Shown in pieces: positions 1-10,088 of a stretch of 64,000 bases of DNA (the stretch's first letter is position 1; each line of letters opens with the position of its first letter). Below the pieces are notes generated by a model. That model worked only from the letters and a program-made list of their open reading frames with translations, had not been told where the DNA came from and did not search any database. The DNA is from Sediminibacter sp. Hel_I_10. Its GTDB lineage: Bacteria > Bacteroidota > Bacteroidia > Flavobacteriales > Flavobacteriaceae. The stretch lies in NCBI RefSeq assembly GCF_000688335.1, contig NZ_JHZX01000001.1, forward strand, positions 1,054,001 to 1,118,000. Direction: 5' to 3'. The position numbers were made by a program, and so were the translations under genes.

Positions 1-331
1 TATTACAAACGATAGCGATATCTTCTCTAAGCACTGGTGTTACAATAAAGTTTGCACCCAAAGACATAAATCGTGATGCTGCTGCGGCATCTGTAACAGA
101 GCCAACACCCATGATCATTCCTAGTAACTCTTTTAATACATATTTATTTAGTTCTCCAAAAACTTCGTGAGCAAAATCGCCACGTGCAGTAAATTCTAAC
201 AAGCGTGCACCGCCATCATAACAGGCCTTGATTACTTTTTTACTGATTTCTACATCTGAATTGTAAAACAACGGAACCATTCCCGATTGCTTCATTACCT
301 CAGCCACTTCTAATCTTGTATATTTTGCCAT
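1..331 (-). CDS. eda: KDPG/KHG aldolase, partial (3' part outside window)
   Basis: This minus-strand frame starts at ATG 331 and is open to the window edge, giving 110 residues. The class I aldolase pattern is visible: 'MVPLFYNSD' near the N-terminus, 'GGARLLEFTARGD' and 'MIMGVGSVTDAAAA', as in bacterial 2-keto-3-deoxy-6-phosphogluconate aldolases. The family cleaves KDPG to pyruvate and glyceraldehyde-3-phosphate in the cytoplasm. The Schiff-base lysine lies in the missing part. It sits 82 bp downstream of the KDG kinase gene on the same strand. The pair would phosphorylate and split the ketodeoxyuronate made from alginate, pectin or other uronates (known pathway; co-transcription is inferred). 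Confidence 0.88.
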   Translation of the reverse strand, partial: MAKYTRLEVAEVMKQSGMVPLFYNSDVEISKKVIKACYDGGARLLEFTARGDFAHEVFGELNKYVLKELLGMIMGVGSVTDAAAASRFMSLGANFIVTPVLREDIAIVCN

Positions 332-413
332 ATCCTATTTTAAATCCTTCCCAAATCTTACGCTTTCAGTAAAAATTGGGAAGGTATTTCTATTTTAATT
401 ATACTTTATTTTC

Positions 414-1460
414 TTAACGTGCAACACGCCCTGAAGCATCGCCACCCATAAGTTTTTCTACTTCGGAAACTGTTACCAGATTGGCATCACCTTTAATAGT
501 GTGTTTCAAACAAGACGCTGCTACTGCAAAATCCAATGCATTTTGGTCGTCTTCAGGGTATTTTAGTAAGCCATAGATCAATCCGCCCATAAATGAATCA
601 CCTCCTCCAACACGATCAACAATATCAGTAATTTGATATTGACGTGTTTCAAACATTTTAGTACCATCATAAAGGACACCTGCCCAAGTATTATGAGATG
701 CAGAGATAGATCCTCTTAAGGTTGTAATTACCTTTTTAGCTCTTGGAAATTTCTCCATCATTTGCTTACATACAGATAAAAATGCTTCTGCCTTAACATC
801 ATGACCATGCTTATGCACATCTAAACCTTCTGGGTGAATCCCAAAATGCTTTTCTGCATCTTCTTCATTACCTAAAATCACATCGCAATAAGAGGTAAGT
901 TCGGTCATGATTTTAGTTCTTTGGGCATCATCACAAAACGTCCATAATTTTGCACGGTAATTTAAATCGGTAGAAATGGTAACGCCCATCTCACTCGCCA
1001 CTTTTACTGCTTCTAAGCAAGCGTCTGCTGCACTTTGAGAGATTGCAGGTGTAATTCCCGTCCAATGAAACCAAGCCACATCCTTAAACACAGATTTCCA
1101 ATCCACCATTCCTGGCTCTATTTCAGAAATTGCAGAATGAGCACGATCATAAACCACTTTACTTCCTCTACTCACGGCACCGGTCTCTAAAAAATAGATT
1201 CCCAAACGATCACCTCCATAAATAATCTTGTCTACGCCAACACCTCTTTTACGCATTTCCATCATGGCACATTCGCCAATATCATTCTTTGGAAGACGTG
1301 TTACAAAATCAACAGGAACGCCATAATTAGCAAGCGATACCGCTACGTTAGACTCTCCGCCTCCGTAAACCACATCAAAACTTGATGCTTGTGAAAATCT
1401 TAAAAATCCTTCTGGTGCTAGCCTTAGCATGATCTCTCCGAAAGTGACTACTTTTTTCAT
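414..1460 (-). CDS. kdgK: 2-keto-3-deoxygluconate kinase (PfkB family)
   Basis: The 348-residue protein belongs to the PfkB/ribokinase sugar kinases. The N-terminal substrate-binding segment GGGESNVA is at residues 33-40. The C-terminal PfkB signature 'DRVGGGDSFMGG' begins at residue 282 and places the catalytic base at Asp288. KDG kinases convert 2-keto-3-deoxygluconate plus ATP to KDPG, the substrate of the neighbouring aldolase, so context and family agree. ATG 1460 is the only good start before the operator-bearing intergenic region. A perfect 18-bp palindrome lies 34 bp upstream, so repression by the divergent LacI-type regulator is likely. A general fructokinase or ribokinase role is possible but less likely beside eda. 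Confidence 0.87.
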   Translation of the reverse strand: MKKVVTFGEIMLRLAPEGFLRFSQASSFDVVYGGGESNVAVSLANYGVPVDFVTRLPKNDIGECAMMEMRKRGVGVDKIIYGGDRLGIYFLETGAVSRGSKVVYDRAHSAISEIEPGMVDWKSVFKDVAWFHWTGITPAISQSAADACLEAVKVASEMGVTISTDLNYRAKLWTFCDDAQRTKIMTELTSYCDVILGNEEDAEKHFGIHPEGLDVHKHGHDVKAEAFLSVCKQMMEKFPRAKKVITTLRGSISASHNTWAGVLYDGTKMFETRQYQITDIVDRVGGGDSFMGGLIYGLLKYPEDDQNALDFAVAASCLKHTIKGDANLVTVSEVEKLMGGDASGRVAR

Positions 1461-1493
1461 TCTAAAATGTATTTTATCTATTAATTATTGTTT

Positions 1494-1511
1494 TGCTTAA
1501 ACGTTTAAGCA
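1494..1511. promoter_or_regulatory. LacI-family operator O1 (perfect palindrome)
   Basis: TGCTTAAACGTTTAAGCA is an 18-bp perfect palindrome with the central CG typical of LacI/GalR operators. It lies 33 bp upstream of the kdgK start and 79 bp centre-to-centre from the second copy. Two sites about 7.5 helical turns apart would allow looping or independent control of the divergent genes; that part is inference. Confidence 0.82.
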
Positions 1512-1572
1512 GATTTACTAAAAATAAATCAAAGGGTCTAGTTTTGATTTGTTATGGTGAAAACCGTATTTT

Positions 1573-1590
1573 TGCTTAATCGTTTAAGCA
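1573..1590. promoter_or_regulatory. LacI-family operator O2
   Basis: TGCTTAATCGTTTAAGCA matches the first operator at 17 of 18 positions. It keeps 16 of 18 palindromic positions and ends 16 bp before the regulator start codon. A repressor bound here would cover the regulator's own promoter, so autoregulation is likely. Confidence 0.8.
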
Positions 1591-1606
1591 AATATATAAA
1601 AGTTAG

Positions 1607-2623
1607 GTGAATAAAAAAAAAACAACCATAAAAGACATTGCCAATGTTTTAAATATTTCTCCTGCCGCGGTGTCAAAAGCCATGCACGACGATCCCCGAA
1701 TTAGCGCAAAGACAAAAGCTGCTGTCAAACGTGTTGCTAAAGACTTAAACTACCAACCCAACCATCTTGCCAGTGCGCTTAGAAAAGGAAAAAGTAATTT
1801 GGTAGGCGTCATTGTACCCAGAACCAATAGCAATTTCTTCTCTTCTGTAGTACAAAGCATGGAGGAAGTACTCAACAAAGCAGGGTATAACATCATCATC
1901 ACACAATCTAATGAATCTTTTAAAAAAGAGTGCAGCAATATAGACACCCTTTTGTTTACGCAAGTAGACGGCATCATTGCCTCTATGGCGAATGAAACGG
2001 TTGATTTGTCCTATTTTGAAAAAGTGAAGTCAAAAGGCATCCCGTTGATCTTATTTGATCGCGGTGAAAATGACCTTAACGTAGACTATGTAGGGATAAA
2101 TGATTATGACAGTAGCCACATGATTGTAGAGCACCTTATAGAAAAAGGTTGCAAACGTATTGCCCATATTGGAGGATTTAGACGCACCCGTATTTTCAAT
2201 AACCGAATTAAGGGATACGTAGATGCCATCTCAAAAAACAATCTTCCTATGGATACGAGCTTGTTGATTGAAAGCGATTTAACTTTGGAGGATGGGCGTG
2301 ATAAAATGACAGCCTTATTACAATTAGAACATAGACCAGATGCTGTTTATGTAGCTAGTGACAATGCTGCGTTGGGCGCGCTTCAAGTTTTAACTGAGGA
2401 AGGTATTGACGTTCCAAATGACATGCGTTTAGTAGGTTTTGGTAATGAACCCTTTACATCATTAGTAACACCAACTATTACCAGTATTGATCAGCACAGT
2501 TCTGAAATAGGAAGACTAGCCGCGGAGACGTTTTTAAAGCGTGTGGAAATGCCGGAACTAAAACAAACGCTCAATAAAATTATCCTTGACGCAAAATTGG
2601 TGATTCGCGATTCTTCAGAATAA
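1607..2623 (+). CDS. LacI/GalR-family transcriptional regulator
   Basis: The 338-residue protein has an N-terminal LacI helix-turn-helix at about residues 8-27 ('TIKDIANVLNIS' then 'AAVSKAM'). A hinge follows ('NHLASALRKGKSNLVGVIVP'), then a periplasmic-binding-protein-like effector domain from about residue 62 to the end. Translation starts at GTG 1607, since no ATG precedes the helix-turn-helix. It is divergent from kdgK, with two matching 18-bp operators between them, so it probably represses the ketodeoxygluconate genes and itself until a sugar acid is bound. Family assignment is firm; the effector is inferred from context. A rho-independent terminator follows about 70 bp downstream. Confidence 0.92.
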   Translation: MNKKKTTIKDIANVLNISPAAVSKAMHDDPRISAKTKAAVKRVAKDLNYQPNHLASALRKGKSNLVGVIVPRTNSNFFSSVVQSMEEVLNKAGYNIIITQSNESFKKECSNIDTLLFTQVDGIIASMANETVDLSYFEKVKSKGIPLILFDRGENDLNVDYVGINDYDSSHMIVEHLIEKGCKRIAHIGGFRRTRIFNNRIKGYVDAISKNNLPMDTSLLIESDLTLEDGRDKMTALLQLEHRPDAVYVASDNAALGALQVLTEEGIDVPNDMRLVGFGNEPFTSLVTPTITSIDQHSSEIGRLAAETFLKRVEMPELKQTLNKIILDAKLVIRDSSE

Positions 2624-2688
2624 ATAATTTTTGGAACCCAAACCATGAGTACGTCTTATCTCTTTTTGAACTGAATTATTGCAAAGCA

Positions 2689-2724
2689 TAAAAAAAGCCT
2701 CTTATTTCTAAGAAGCTTTTTTTT
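2689..2724 (+). terminator. rho-independent terminator after the LacI-type gene
   Basis: The hairpin arms are AAGCCTCTT and AAGAAGCTT, with one bulge and an ATTTCT loop. They are flanked by an A-run on the left and eight T on the right. The shape can stop transcription from both sides, serving the regulator gene and possibly the convergent GH13 gene. Confidence 0.75.
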
Positions 2725-2784
2725 AATTTCTAATTTGAACCAAATTCATTGCGTTTTTAACTTTGGAATAATGGTGTATTAAAA

Positions 2785-4575
2785 CTATTGTAAGGTAAAG
2801 ATAAGCGCAGCATAACCAGGGATATCGATTTGCCCCGTAAAGGGCTTTTGATCTGTTGATTCTTCAATAAGCTTTGGATCATTGACTTCCAGTGCTGAAA
2901 AATCAGCATCATACTCTTTTGCTACCGTGTTTATCTTTAATTTCCAATGACGCCCATCATCAACCCCAATGCCGTAATCACAGCGATCTTGATTAGAAAA
3001 ATTAAGTACTATCAATACTGGATTTGAAGTATCGTTTCCTCTTCTAAACGCCAATATCTTTGTCTCTTGATTACAATGTACCATAGACATTTCTTGAGAG
3101 CGCAGTCCGTCACCATCGGGCATTTCGCCAGTACGTAATTTTATAAGATCCGCTACCAATCTGGTAATTCCTTTATGTCGGCTTTGTTTGTCCCAATCCA
3201 ACTGTTGTGAATCTTGAAAGTACTCGTCTTCAATAAATTCCTGTCCTTGAAAAAACATAGGAATCCCAGGAGCTGTAAGCGTCAATACCATACCGAGCAA
3301 AGCTCTTTTTTTGGCAAACGGACTTTCGGCATCACCAGGTTGAACCTCCTCAGGAACGCGCGCTTTTCCATTGGCAACTTCATCGTGAGATTCTGTATAA
3401 ATAACGCGTTTAAAAGCATCGCCACTATAGCGATATTCAAGAGCATCCACGATCTTCTGCAAATCTCTGGAGTCATCATTGGCATCTATCAAAACCTCTC
3501 TAACAGGATGCACAAAATTCATATCCCACTGCGAGCCATACCCGACCCCACCAGCATCAATGGCATCTGTTACAAATTCTTGACCTTTTAAATCCTCAGC
3601 AATTGTAATTACATTCGGATATTTTTCTTGTAACTCTTTATTAATTTCCCGCATCATTTGATTGCCCTCTTCAATGGCTTTATCAAATCCTAATCCGCCA
3701 CCTTCATATCGTATATAAGATGTTGCATCTAAGCGCAGCCCGTCACAATGGTACTTTTCTATCCACATAAGCGCATTATCGCGAAGATACTGTCTTACTT
3801 CTTGTCTGCCATAATCTGGGCGCGTGTCTCCCCAAGGTGTCGAGCTTCTATGGTCATTATAAAAATAAATGCCACCCTTGTCATTTTCACTCCAACCATC
3901 AAACTGCCATAAATCAACATCTGTAGGTCCAAAATGATTGTACACCACATCCATAATCACCCCAATCCCTTTTTTATGAGCTGCCTTAACCAGCGCAGCC
4001 AAACCTTCTGGACCTCCGTAATCTTGTTCTATAGCAAAAGGGTGAGCTGGGTTGTAACCCCATGAGATAGCGCCTGGGAACTCGGCTACTGGTAAAAGTT
4101 CGATGCAATTGATACCAAGATTTTTAAGATAAGATAGCTTTTCAATAACATCGGCAAAAGTGCCAACTGTATCCTCATCTTTTCTATTGAAAGTACCCAC
4201 ATGTAATTCATAAATCACCAATTCATTAAAAGAGGGCAATACATAAGTATCTTCTTCCCAATCAAAATCCAGACGTCTGATAATGGAATTTCCATTACTG
4301 TTGGTCATCTCAAAAGCATATGGATCATTACGATCCAATACCATATCGCCATTATGAATGACGTATTTATATTCATCTCCTATTTCAGCTTGATCGGTGG
4401 TTACCGCCCAGTATCCGTTTTCTTCTTGCTCCATTTCAAGATTCTCCTTTGACCAGTCATTAAATGTGCCCATCACAAAGATGCGATCTGCATTTGGTGC
4501 CCAAACTCTAAAGGTGGTCATGCCATCTTCAAAAATGGCGCCCATACCGAGGGATTTTTTAATTGTCAATTCCAT
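2785..4575 (-). CDS. GH13 alpha-amylase family enzyme with CBM48 (branching-enzyme-like)
   Basis: The 596-residue protein has an N-terminal CBM48/isoamylase-N module at about residues 10-95 ('FRVWAPNADRIFVMGTFNDW'), then a GH13 TIM barrel and a short beta domain. The GH13 triad is visible: nucleophile Asp283 in 'LRLDATSY', acid/base Glu327 in 'IAEDLK', and Asp398 in 'ESHDEVANG'. No signal peptide is seen, so it should act in the cytoplasm on glycogen or alpha-glucans. The layout resembles 1,4-alpha-glucan branching enzymes and trehalohydrolase-like GH13 proteins, and exact specificity cannot be read from sequence. It is transcribed toward the LacI-type regulator and has its own upstream region. 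Confidence 0.85.
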   Translation of the reverse strand: MELTIKKSLGMGAIFEDGMTTFRVWAPNADRIFVMGTFNDWSKENLEMEQEENGYWAVTTDQAEIGDEYKYVIHNGDMVLDRNDPYAFEMTNSNGNSIIRRLDFDWEEDTYVLPSFNELVIYELHVGTFNRKDEDTVGTFADVIEKLSYLKNLGINCIELLPVAEFPGAISWGYNPAHPFAIEQDYGGPEGLAALVKAAHKKGIGVIMDVVYNHFGPTDVDLWQFDGWSENDKGGIYFYNDHRSSTPWGDTRPDYGRQEVRQYLRDNALMWIEKYHCDGLRLDATSYIRYEGGGLGFDKAIEEGNQMMREINKELQEKYPNVITIAEDLKGQEFVTDAIDAGGVGYGSQWDMNFVHPVREVLIDANDDSRDLQKIVDALEYRYSGDAFKRVIYTESHDEVANGKARVPEEVQPGDAESPFAKKRALLGMVLTLTAPGIPMFFQGQEFIEDEYFQDSQQLDWDKQSRHKGITRLVADLIKLRTGEMPDGDGLRSQEMSMVHCNQETKILAFRRGNDTSNPVLIVLNFSNQDRCDYGIGVDDGRHWKLKINTVAKEYDADFSALEVNDPKLIEESTDQKPFTGQIDIPGYAALIFTLQ

Positions 4576-4771
4576 AACTCATTATATTAAAAGCTATTTA
4601 TCTACATTTTCATCATTAAAAATGTCTAGCTAATTTAAGATGTTGATCCCACTAATGATTTGATTTACATATTTATTAACGCGCTCTAAACGGTAAATGA
4701 TTGACCTAAAACAGATGTCTCTTATATGAGCTCAGAATTGTTCTACATTTATGGATAAAATATATTGTATC

Positions 4772-5977
4772 ATGAAATTAAGATCTAGTGAACCTTTTTG
4801 GTTAGAAAAAAACGGTATCGTAAATTCTTATCCGTCATTACGTAAAGATTTAGTTACGGATATCCTAATTGTTGGTGGTGGAATTACAGGAAGTTTGATT
4901 GCACATCAATGCATTAAAGATGGTTATAAAACCGCTTTAATTGACAAACGGGAAATTGCGCATGGCAGCACTTCTGCAACCACTTCTATGTTGCAATATG
5001 AAATTGATGTGCCTTTGCATGAATTGATGCAGCAAATTGGTGAAGATGCTGCAGTGGCCAATTATAAAGCGTGTTCAGACTCAATAGATACATTAGGGGC
5101 ACTTTCTAAAAAAGTCAAATCTCAGTGTGGCTTTGAGAAAAAACAGTCGTTATATTATGCGGCCTACAAAAAAGATGTCCCTAAGCTTAAAAAGGAATTT
5201 GAAGCAAGAAAGGAAAATGGTTTTTTGGTAAAGTGGTTAGAAGCAGATGACATCCTAAAGACCTTTGGATTAAATAACACACACGGCGGAATTCTCTCCG
5301 AACAAGGCGGAAGCATTGATGCCTTTAGATTGGCTCATGACATTCTTGCCTATAACCATAAGAAAGGGCTCTTGATTTTTGATAAAACCAACATCACCAA
5401 GGTGATTTATAAAAAAACTGGAGTTACTGTAAAGGTGAACGACAATAGTACTATACGAGCCAAAAAACTCATTTATTGCAATGGTTTTGAAAGCACAGAA
5501 ATCATCAAGGAAAAATTCGTGAAACTCATCTCCACATTTGCTATGGTTGGAGAACGTTTTGAAGACCACCAAGAGCAGCTAGAAAATACTCTTTTTTGGA
5601 ATACAGCAGACCCCTATATCTATATGAGAACCACTGATGACCATCGTTTACTCATTGGCGGAGAAGATGAAGATTATGTAGATCCCGAAAAAAGAAATGC
5701 CAACATTGGTAAAAAAGCTGAAAAGCTAAAAAAATACTTAGGCAAAATCTTACCAGATTATGATTTTGTAAATGATTTTGCATGGGCAGGAACCTTTGGA
5801 GAAACCAAGGACGGGCTTCCCTATATCGGTAAACACAAAGATTTCCCAAGCACTTATTTTGTATTGGGTTTTGGAGGAAATGGTATTACATTTTCAGTTA
5901 TCGGGATGGATATTATTGCTGCGCTACTAAGAGGAGAAACCCATCCCTTAGAAGCGTATTACAAATTTGGTCGCTAG
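4772..5977 (+). CDS. FAD-dependent oxidoreductase (DAO family)
   Basis: The frame begins at 4751, but ATG 4772 gives the cleaner N-terminus 'MKLRSSEPFWLEKNG', so I choose it (401 residues). The FAD Rossmann motif 'ILIVGGGITGSL' lies near residue 32 and is followed by 'KTALIDKREIAHGSTSATT'. The C-terminal FAD-contact segment 'GLPYIGKH...YFVLGFGGNGITFS' is typical of glycine/D-amino-acid oxidase (DadA-type) proteins. There is no Rieske domain, although related proteins often carry one. The substrate is unknown. The protein looks cytoplasmic and stands alone between the GH13 and AsmA-like genes. Confidence 0.82.
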   Translation: MKLRSSEPFWLEKNGIVNSYPSLRKDLVTDILIVGGGITGSLIAHQCIKDGYKTALIDKREIAHGSTSATTSMLQYEIDVPLHELMQQIGEDAAVANYKACSDSIDTLGALSKKVKSQCGFEKKQSLYYAAYKKDVPKLKKEFEARKENGFLVKWLEADDILKTFGLNNTHGGILSEQGGSIDAFRLAHDILAYNHKKGLLIFDKTNITKVIYKKTGVTVKVNDNSTIRAKKLIYCNGFESTEIIKEKFVKLISTFAMVGERFEDHQEQLENTLFWNTADPYIYMRTTDDHRLLIGGEDEDYVDPEKRNANIGKKAEKLKKYLGKILPDYDFVNDFAWAGTFGETKDGLPYIGKHKDFPSTYFVLGFGGNGITFSVIGMDIIAALLRGETHPLEAYYKFGR

Positions 5978-6072
5978 ATTTATGCTATTTAAGCATTTCT
6001 CACTTCGCATGCTGATAATTTTAACATCCGACTAAATTTTTCTTCTTATTTTTCCTGAAAATTAACGCTTTA

Positions 6073-9000
6073 TTGGAGACCGTAAATCCTGACCGTAAAA
6101 AACCCATCAAACGCAAGTGGTTAAAGAGAATGCTCTTGACCCTCGCTATTTTGATATGCATTCCTGTAGGTCTCTTTACACTTGGCTGGTTAAACAGGGA
6201 CACGCTTATCAACGTTTTACAAGAATGGTATAGCGAAAACCATAATGGCACCCTATCTATTGGTGAGGTCAACACGAGCTTTATAAGCAGTTTTCCCAAA
6301 ATAGGCTTTACCGTTTTAGATATTGAACAAACCAGTATCGATACTATCTCAGACAAGCATTCTGCCATATCTATCGAGCAGGTTAAAATCACAGTAAGAC
6401 CTAGAGATCTCTTACAAGGAGATATAAAAATTGAAAAGATTGACATAAAAAATGCGACTGTCTTTTCAGAGGTCATCCCAACGAGACCTAATACCTATTA
6501 CCAGCAACTCAAACTAGATAACGCAAATGAACCTGTAGATCCTTTGCAACTATCAGAGCTGTTAAATGAAAACAAACTTCAATTTTCTCTAGAAAATGTC
6601 ACTTTCATTTCAAAAGACACTACAGAGCGCAAACATTTTGATTTGGATTTTCATAAACTCAACGGACGATATGATGGCGATCTCGGTGCAATAACCGGTG
6701 ATGCCTCATTGGATGTTACCGTTAACTTGCTCGGATTTAACATGAAGAAAGGCGCCTTTTTTAATGGTGCTCGGGTACAAGGCAAGCCAGAATTTAAGTT
6801 TAATAAAAAAAATCATAGCATTGCTGTTTCAGAATTTCCGCTTCATATCGATGATCAAACGTTCCGTCTTGAAGCAAATTTTGATGTAGGCCAAACTAGA
6901 ACCTATGCCTTTAGATTGACCAACCCATCCACAGATTTCAAGCTGGTTAAAGGCTTGCTTACCGATAGCATTTCCGCAAAATTAAAAGATTACCAAATCA
7001 TCAAGACTTTTAAATCTGAGCTTGATCTAACAGGAGCATTTAGTTATGGCAACGATCCTAAGGTCGATGTGGTGTTTTCTTCTTCGGAAAATCACGTTGT
7101 TATTTCAGAACTGTACAATTTAAAGGATGCTAGATTTAGTGGACGTTTAACTACAGATATCTATGCGACGGATAGTTTAAAAAAAGCGAAGAAGACTTCT
7201 AAAGACCTCAAACTATATATGGATGCCTTTAAGGCAGACCTTGATGGCATTGCTGTTGCTGTAGATTCCGCGTATTATATGAGCACTCCTGAAGTTTTAA
7301 ATTACGTCTATGCGCCAGTACAACTCAAAGGAAGTAATGAAGCGTTGACGCGGTTAATAGACACTGATAATTTTGATTTTAAAGGCGGCAATTTTGATTT
7401 AGCGGCTCAAATTTCTGGAGATATCCCAGTACTCACCGAGCTTGCCAATCATGCAAAAGGCAGGTTTAGTTTAGAGAACACTCGGGTAGTTCTAAAAAGT
7501 AATGGACTTCAATTACCAATAAACAGCATTGTATTAGATCTTGATCAAGACATTGCCAACCTTCGGAAACTAGAAATATTAATGCCAAATGGCCATACTT
7601 TGGTGCTTAAAGGATGGCTTAGTCATCCGGCAGATTTGATATCAAAAGTACCTGTATCTTCTACAACAAGTAAAATTGATCTGATCTCCAATGCGATTAA
7701 TATTACTGAAATCATCCAGATGGCAACCGAATTTCTCCCTGAGGAAAGATCAACCTCTGAGAATCGGAAAACGCTACACGAAACCCTAAATACAGTATAC
7801 ACTCAATTTCATCCTCAATTTAATATTGATTTAAAATCAATGCAGTTTAATGACATCACCTTAAAAGATGTTAGAGCTCATTTATCGCTCACCAATGCAG
7901 AAACTATTTCTATTAGTGAATTTGATTTTAAATATGATAAGGCAGTTACAAGTTTACAAGGTAGCCTTAAAGTTCCGTTGCCAAATGGACGCTCAAAAGA
8001 TCCTATTGTGGTCGATTTAGAAGTCAACTCTTTAGGACCAGTTCAGGTTTTTAAAGACTTGTTCAACATCGAATTATTGGCAATCATTTCTGGGCAGTAC
8101 GATTTTGACGGCAGTGTTTCTGGTAATATTCAAGAATTTAATGAGCTTTTGAAAACCGCTAAAGGGAATCTGGTACTTACTGAAAATCATTATTATTACC
8201 AGCCAGCAGACCTAGATATCAAGTTTGATTCTTTGGCCCTCGATGTACGAGACTCTAACATCACTTTAGAAAAATTCAATTTAGACCTTGCCGATCTACG
8301 ACCAATAGAGTTAAAGGGTCAAATAAGGAAATTTCCTAGTTTTCTTTTAGAAGACGATAGCAATCCTGGCTCTATTGATTTATCGGTTTCTATGCCTTTT
8401 TTAGATGGCGATGATGTTTTGGATATGGTGGCCTCATTAAGCGATGAGGAAAACAACAAAATCAACAAACCACGCAAACAACTGCATAGTGTTTTTACAG
8501 ACATTAGCCATTTTGATCCTGATATTAGCTTGTCTATAGACTCCTTAAAATACAAAGACCTTATTACTAAAAACATTGGGGCTCATCTTTTTTTTGAAAA
8601 TGATTCTACACTCAATTTAGATTACTTAAACATTGGTTATAAGTCTTCTCAAGCGCAGGTCATAGGGAAGGTGATCACCACAAAATCAGATCAGAACCAA
8701 TTATACTCCAATCCCTTTGAGTTCAATTTTATTGCTAACGCCAAGGGCGAAAGTAAAGATTTAAATGATTATCTCAAGACTACAAACTTTGTGTTTAATT
8801 CGGGGGCATTTGAATTTACCGGCGTCTACAATGGCCAGTCTGAAAACCTAAAATTGATTAATAACAATACCCAAGGCCAATTAAAGCTTGGACCATCGGT
8901 GGTTTATAATGAAGCGGCTAAGCTAAGTATCCCTATTGATAGTTTGAATGTAGAAATAGAGAATGATGTGGCTACGTTAAAGAAACTTCAGCTGGATCTG

Positions 9001-10044
9001 CCAGGAAGAAGTTCGGTAGACTTTTCAGGGACCATTGATCACTTTTCAAGTTTTGTAAATAGCACCAATGAGATTGATAATCAACGTTCAAATTTTAATA
9101 TCAAATCGAGTTACCTCGACACCAAAGACATAAAAGCCTTTTTATCTTCAACACGTAAATCGGTAGAAGACACAACAAAAACCAATATCAATCTTAACGG
9201 ATTAAAAAAAGCCCTCAATGGCATCAATACATCTTTTAACCCCACCTTAAATATAGAGCTAGACAGTTTGAGACATGAGAATCTTGAAATAGAAAATTTC
9301 GGTTCTGTATTATTCTTTGATCGAAGTGATCGATTCCATATTTCAGAAACCGCACTTGATTTTTTTGGCGGCGCGGCAGATCTCGACCTTAAATTTGGTT
9401 TAGCGTCTCAAGAGAAACTGCCGGTAGATATTGATATGAACGTCACACATATTGACCTAAACGCGTTGATTTCGGGCCTAAACTATTTAGATAATGACGC
9501 GCTAAAGAACACAGATACCATTGAAGGGACACTTAATTATAAATTACAAGCTACAGGCTGGCTAGATAACGAAGGAAAGTTAGATATGGGCTCTCTCAAT
9601 GGCTCTCTAACACTTGATATTATTGACTTGGCAATCTATGGCTTTCAACCCATAATGGATAACGTGCCACTCATGAAGGCGGAGCGCTTTGAACAGCTAA
9701 GATTTCAGCCTATTGTACAGACCTTCGAAGTTGTAGACGGAAAGATCCTTATACCACGAACAGAAATACAATCTTCGGCACTACATTTTTTTGTAGAAGG
9801 GCAGTTTAAAATGAATGAATTTGTAAATGTTTGGATTTCTTTACCTTGGAAAAACCTCAAAGGTAATGATGGATTGATACTCCCTGAAAAAACAGGTTTT
9901 GAAAATGCCGGAAGCAAATTTTACGTCCAACTCATTCAAAATAATAATGACCCCAAACCTAAGCATCAGGAACTGAAGGTGAAACTAAGATTGAGCAATC
10001 GGAAATTAAGAAAGCAGAAAGAAGATCTGAAAAACAATAAATAA
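6073..10044 (+). CDS. AsmA-like giant envelope protein
   Basis: The protein has about 1,320 residues. A basic N-terminus and one membrane anchor ('MLLTLAILICIPVGLFTLGWL') are followed by a very long beta-rich repeat region and an AsmA-like C-terminal segment. The translation start is uncertain: TTG 6073 opens the frame and ATG 6130 falls inside the basic stretch before the anchor. AsmA/TamB-type proteins are inner-membrane-anchored and span the periplasm. In other bacteria the family is linked to lipid transport and outer-membrane homeostasis. Repeated 'NIDL.LKSMQFNDITLKDVRAH'-like blocks recur near residues 580, 830 and 1060, consistent with a repeated beta-groove. Specific cargo is unknown. 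Confidence 0.78.
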   Translation: METVNPDRKKPIKRKWLKRMLLTLAILICIPVGLFTLGWLNRDTLINVLQEWYSENHNGTLSIGEVNTSFISSFPKIGFTVLDIEQTSIDTISDKHSAISIEQVKITVRPRDLLQGDIKIEKIDIKNATVFSEVIPTRPNTYYQQLKLDNANEPVDPLQLSELLNENKLQFSLENVTFISKDTTERKHFDLDFHKLNGRYDGDLGAITGDASLDVTVNLLGFNMKKGAFFNGARVQGKPEFKFNKKNHSIAVSEFPLHIDDQTFRLEANFDVGQTRTYAFRLTNPSTDFKLVKGLLTDSISAKLKDYQIIKTFKSELDLTGAFSYGNDPKVDVVFSSSENHVVISELYNLKDARFSGRLTTDIYATDSLKKAKKTSKDLKLYMDAFKADLDGIAVAVDSAYYMSTPEVLNYVYAPVQLKGSNEALTRLIDTDNFDFKGGNFDLAAQISGDIPVLTELANHAKGRFSLENTRVVLKSNGLQLPINSIVLDLDQDIANLRKLEILMPNGHTLVLKGWLSHPADLISKVPVSSTTSKIDLISNAINITEIIQMATEFLPEERSTSENRKTLHETLNTVYTQFHPQFNIDLKSMQFNDITLKDVRAHLSLTNAETISISEFDFKYDKAVTSLQGSLKVPLPNGRSKDPIVVDLEVNSLGPVQVFKDLFNIELLAIISGQYDFDGSVSGNIQEFNELLKTAKGNLVLTENHYYYQPADLDIKFDSLALDVRDSNITLEKFNLDLADLRPIELKGQIRKFPSFLLEDDSNPGSIDLSVSMPFLDGDDVLDMVASLSDEENNKINKPRKQLHSVFTDISHFDPDISLSIDSLKYKDLITKNIGAHLFFENDSTLNLDYLNIGYKSSQAQVIGKVITTKSDQNQLYSNPFEFNFIANAKGESKDLNDYLKTTNFVFNSGAFEFTGVYNGQSENLKLINNNTQGQLKLGPSVVYNEAAKLSIPIDSLNVEIENDVATLKKLQLDLPGRSSVDFSGTIDHFSSFVNSTNEIDNQRSNFNIKSSYLDTKDIKAFLSSTRKSVEDTTKTNINLNGLKKALNGINTSFNPTLNIELDSLRHENLEIENFGSVLFFDRSDRFHISETALDFFGGAADLDLKFGLASQEKLPVDIDMNVTHIDLNALISGLNYLDNDALKNTDTIEGTLNYKLQATGWLDNEGKLDMGSLNGSLTLDIIDLAIYGFQPIMDNVPLMKAERFEQLRFQPIVQTFEVVDGKILIPRTEIQSSALHFFVEGQFKMNEFVNVWISLPWKNLKGNDGLILPEKTGFENAGSKFYVQLIQNNNDPKPKHQELKVKLRLSNRKLRKQKEDLKNNK

Positions 10045-10088
10045 AGAAAACCCTGTTTCTTAATGTTTACGTTTTCAGAAAAAAAAAA

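Noticed and set aside
4751-4771. Earlier ATG for the FAD oxidoreductase
   Set aside because: The seven extra residues do not fit the family N-terminus; ATG 4772 is preferred.
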